Positions 8,900 to 10,128 of a stretch of 10,128 nucleotides of DNA are shown here, one piece after another (position 1 is the stretch's first letter; each line of letters starts with the position of its first letter). Source of the DNA: Clostridia bacterium (lineage in GTDB: Bacteria > Bacillota > Clostridia > Oscillospirales > Acutalibacteraceae); NCBI GenBank assembly GCA_900757335.1, contig CAAENL010000101.1, positions 1-10,128 of the forward strand, in the 5' to 3' direction. The notes under the pieces were generated by a model, which saw only the letters and a list, made by a program, of their open reading frames with translations, ran no database searches and was not told where the DNA came from. A program made the position numbers and the translations under genes.

Positions 8900-9003
8900 T
8901 AATCAAACGGTTGCTTAAAACTGAAAAGAAATTAAAAGTTACAATGATAACTCTCCCTTAAAGTTATCTATAGGAGGCGGTGAAATGCCGCCTCTCCTGA
9001 AAA
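8900..9003 (+). repeat. Intergenic repeat, copy A (truncated at its 3' side)
   Basis: This 104-nt unit matches copy B at 9069-9172 without gaps and with about 15 differences. It holds GGTTGCTTAAAA, the CTCCC-loop hairpin and a GAGGCGG/CCGCCTC stem (8974-8980 with 8988-8994). Unlike copies B and C the stem is not followed by a T-run, so it is a poor terminator and readthrough is likely. It also lacks the 5' leader that follows the stem in B and C. Confidence 0.88.
8946..8968 (+). other. Conserved RNA hairpin with CTCCC loop
   Basis: GATAACT pairs with AGTTATC around the loop CTCCCTTAA. Copy B (9115-9137) has AATAACT pairing with AGTTATT around the same loop; the closing G-C pair has become A-T, one compensatory change. 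In copy C (9757-9779) the loop CTCCCATAA is kept but two pairs are lost. The loop could base-pair with GGAG of the ribosome sites of these genes. Confidence 0.6.
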
Positions 9004-9071
9004 GGTATCAAGGACCTGCCGCTGTTATTAGTGGAAATCGTCCTGACCGTACACCTTTAAGAAAACCCTAA
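8985..9071 (+). pseudogene. 28-codon ORF, probable 3' remnant of a fourth array gene
   Basis: The frame reads MPPLLKRYQGPAAVISGNRP and ends ...RTPLRKP-stop. Its TAA at 9069-9071 aligns exactly with the second stop of peptide gene 1 (8900-8902), at the start of repeat copy B, so it sits where the tail of a family member should end. The leader and membrane helix are missing and the segment is joined to the stem of copy A. This suggests a deletion between repeats that removed the front of a gene. It might still be translated: GGAGG at 8973-8977 lies 7 nt before an ATG, although the hairpin would hide that site. The short unique segment could also be something else. Confidence 0.45.
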
Positions 9072-9255
9072 TCGAAAGGTTGCTTAAAATTAAATAGAAA
9101 TTAGAAGTTACAAAAATAACTCTCCCTTAAAGTTATTTATAAGAGGCGGCAAATTGCCGCCTCTTTTGAAAATGATTCATTTGTTAATTCTTTCCGTGAA
9201 AAATCGCGAAGTTAATTTATCCCATAATTTTTATATAAAGGAGTGATTTAATATG
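9069..9255 (+). repeat. Intergenic repeat, copy B (full unit: hairpin, terminator, 5' leader)
   Basis: The first 104 nt match copy A. The last 87 nt (9169-9255) match 9811-9898 of copy C with about six substitutions and one indel. The conserved 5' leader includes TTTCCGTGAAAAATCGCGA, a CATAAT (TATAAT in copy C), AAAGGAG and the start codon. The unit separates the remnant from peptide gene 2 and looks like an untranslated module that travels with each gene copy. Confidence 0.9.
9141..9167 (+). terminator. Rho-independent terminator in repeat copy B
   Basis: A perfect 10-bp stem AAGAGGCGGC with GCCGCCTCTT around AAATT, running into four T. It stands 74 nt before peptide gene 2, so that gene needs its own promoter or relies on readthrough. 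Confidence 0.85.
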
Positions 9256-9705
9256 AAAACATCAACTACAGAACAAGAGGTTTTGGAAGAAGCAGAAAAT
9301 CAAGGAGTTTCAATTACCAAAAGGCAAAGCAGTGCTATTGCAGAATTAGTAGACGCTGACCTTGAAGTAAGCGGCGGTGCCCTGAACAGAAAACAAAGAA
9401 TAGGGATGTATGTTGGTATAGCGCTTGGATTAGCTGCACTGGGTACAGGTGCAGGAGTTTTAGGAAAGTATGTCCATGATAGAAGGAGTGGCGGAGAACA
9501 GGGTGATCCTTCACCTGCACCTTCGTTGCCAGAAACTCCCGTATCGCCAGCATCAATGCCTGCAGCACCAGTATCACCAACATCAGCACCACTAATACTA
9601 GCACCAAAACCACCAGCACCAGTACCACCACCAACGTCTGGATCAACACAAACACAACCAGAATCGGGACCCGTAGTTCATCGTAAATTTGGTGGTTTTT
9701 TTTAA
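9253..9705 (+). CDS. Putative exported peptide 2: double-glycine leader, membrane helix, proline-rich tail
   Basis: A 150-residue paralogue of gene 1. The leader (1-42) is acidic and ends DADLEVSGG, the best double-glycine site of the three. The predicted mature part starts ALNRKQRIG, followed by a Gly/Ala-rich hydrophobic helix (about 50-71: GMYVGIALGLAALGTGAGVLG), a basic KYVHDRR patch, then a long tail (80-142) of Pro, Ala, Ser and Thr, and ends HRKFGGFF. The tail is low in complexity and built from near-repeats of PAAPVSP-like units; such tails commonly span cell wall or act as linkers. The KFGG near the end recalls RFGG in gene 1. No cysteine. AAAGGAG lies 9 nt before the ATG. The role as an exported, possibly bacteriocin-like peptide is inferred. 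Confidence 0.88.
   Translation: MKTSTTEQEVLEEAENQGVSITKRQSSAIAELVDADLEVSGGALNRKQRIGMYVGIALGLAALGTGAGVLGKYVHDRRSGGEQGDPSPAPSLPETPVSPASMPAAPVSPTSAPLILAPKPPAPVPPPTSGSTQTQPESGPVVHRKFGGFF
9535..9645 (+). repeat. Low-complexity CCA/GCA-rich coding repeat
   Basis: Degenerate tandem 6-9 nt units such as CCAGCACCAGTATCACCA and CCAGCACCAGTACCACCA encode the Pro/Ala/Ser/Thr tail of peptide 2. The units are imperfect, so this is probably slippage-derived expansion. The reverse strand also reads as a long open frame of Val and Leu, an artefact of the composition. Confidence 0.7.
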
Positions 9706-9731
9706 ACAAATTTATGTTGAATTATTTTTTA

Positions 9732-9898
9732 TTGCGTAAAAATTAAAATTTAAAGTAATAAATCTCCCATAAGGTTATGTACAGCAGGCGGCAAATTGCC
9801 GCCTCTTTTTAAAATGATTCATCTGTTAATTTTTTCCGTGAAAAATCGCGAGGGTTAATTTATTCTATAATTTTTATATAAAGGAGTGATTTAAAATG
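9732..9898 (+). repeat. Intergenic repeat, copy C (diverged 5' half, conserved 5' leader)
   Basis: Starts at TTGCG and keeps CTCCC-loop, GGCGGCAAATTGCCGCC and the whole 5' leader of copy B through AAAGGAG and the start codon. The first part has a short deletion and more changes than A versus B. It precedes peptide gene 3. Confidence 0.85.
9786..9810 (+). terminator. Rho-independent terminator in repeat copy C
   Basis: Stem AGGCGGC with GCCGCCT around AAATT, then five T. It ends the transcript of peptide gene 2, 80 nt after its stop codon. Confidence 0.87.
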
Positions 9899-10128
9899 CC
9901 AGAAAAACAATTAACACCAGAGCAAGAAAAATTACAAGAAGAAGTTAGGAAAGAAGCTGAAAAAGAGGGGCTTCCTCAAAAAGATATCGAAGAGCTCGCA
10001 GAACTTGCAGGAGTAGTTGGAGGAATGAGCAAGACAGCAAAAAGAATCCTTATTGGTTCTACCATTGCACTTGGTGGAGCCGCATTAGGTGCGGCAGCGT
10101 TGTATGGCGGGCAGCGTCTTAACAAATG
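9896..10128 (+). CDS. Putative exported peptide 3: double-glycine leader plus membrane helix (3' end outside window)
   Basis: The first 77 residues of a third paralogue; the frame is open to the right edge. It starts MPEKQLTPEQEKLQEEV, and like gene 1 (MPENKEK) it has a leader rich in Glu and Lys. The leader ends ELAELAGVVGG at residue 43, followed by MSKTAKRIL and a Gly/Ala-rich helix (about 51-72) ending YGGQRLNK. The order leader, GG, Met-Ser, Lys, hydrophobic helix, basic residues is the same as in gene 1. AAAGGAG (9880-9886) lies 9 nt before the ATG, identical in placement to gene 2, because the 5' leader is part of repeat copy C. Tail unknown. Function inferred from the array as for the other two. 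Confidence 0.88.
   Translation, partial: MPEKQLTPEQEKLQEEVRKEAEKEGLPQKDIEELAELAGVVGGMSKTAKRILIGSTIALGGAALGAAALYGGQRLNK

Noticed and set aside
9335..9709. Minus-strand frame with a long Val/Leu stretch that looks like a membrane protein
   Set aside because: It is the reverse reading of the CCA/GCA repeat that encodes the proline-rich tail of peptide 2.
8900..9898. CRISPR array or insertion sequence as the source of the repeats
   Set aside because: The units are about 100-190 nt, few, and separated by full genes; there is no transposase, terminal inverted repeat or target duplication.

Overview
The window is AT-rich, densely coding DNA from an anaerobic Firmicute, most likely a member of the class Clostridia. 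Three things point there: a CIRCE-controlled groES-groEL operon with Gram-positive style ribosome binding sites, a SCIFF peptide gene with its radical SAM maturase (a pair close to universal in Clostridia), and Rho-independent terminators after most genes. I cannot name the genus from the sequence.

Layout. Positions 1-486 are the 3' end of an ABC transporter ATPase that closely resembles the ATP-binding subunit of NHLM-type peptide/bacteriocin exporters, closed by a strong terminator. Next come a sigma-A promoter, a perfect CIRCE operator and groES-groEL (824-2793) with a terminator. A well-marked promoter then drives a small secreted protein of unknown function (2973-3617). On the minus strand lie the SCIFF precursor peptide (5266-5403, absent from long-ORF predictions) and its radical SAM/SPASM maturase (3809-5161), separated by an attenuator-like hairpin. 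A type II (calcium) P-type ATPase follows on the plus strand (5557-8214).

The right end (about 8390-10128) is the most unusual part. It is a tandem array of at least three related small genes (8483-8899, 9253-9705, 9896 to the edge). Each encodes an acidic N-terminal leader ending in a double-glycine motif, then a Gly/Ala-rich membrane-spanning stretch, a basic patch and, in the two complete genes, a divergent tail. The spacers are themselves repeated: a conserved hairpin with a CTCCC loop, a Rho-independent terminator, and a nearly identical 5' leader with ribosome binding site. One spacer holds what looks like the leftover 3' end of a fourth family member.

How it may fit together: the double-glycine leaders are what an NHLM/C39-type peptide exporter would recognise, and part of such an exporter sits at the left edge. 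I therefore infer that the right-hand array is a set of exported, possibly bacteriocin-like peptides. A second peptide-modification theme is the SCIFF pair, whose precursor here has only four cysteines instead of six and lacks the cysteine known to form the thioether in characterised members. groESL and the P-type ATPase are ordinary housekeeping genes between these peptide systems.
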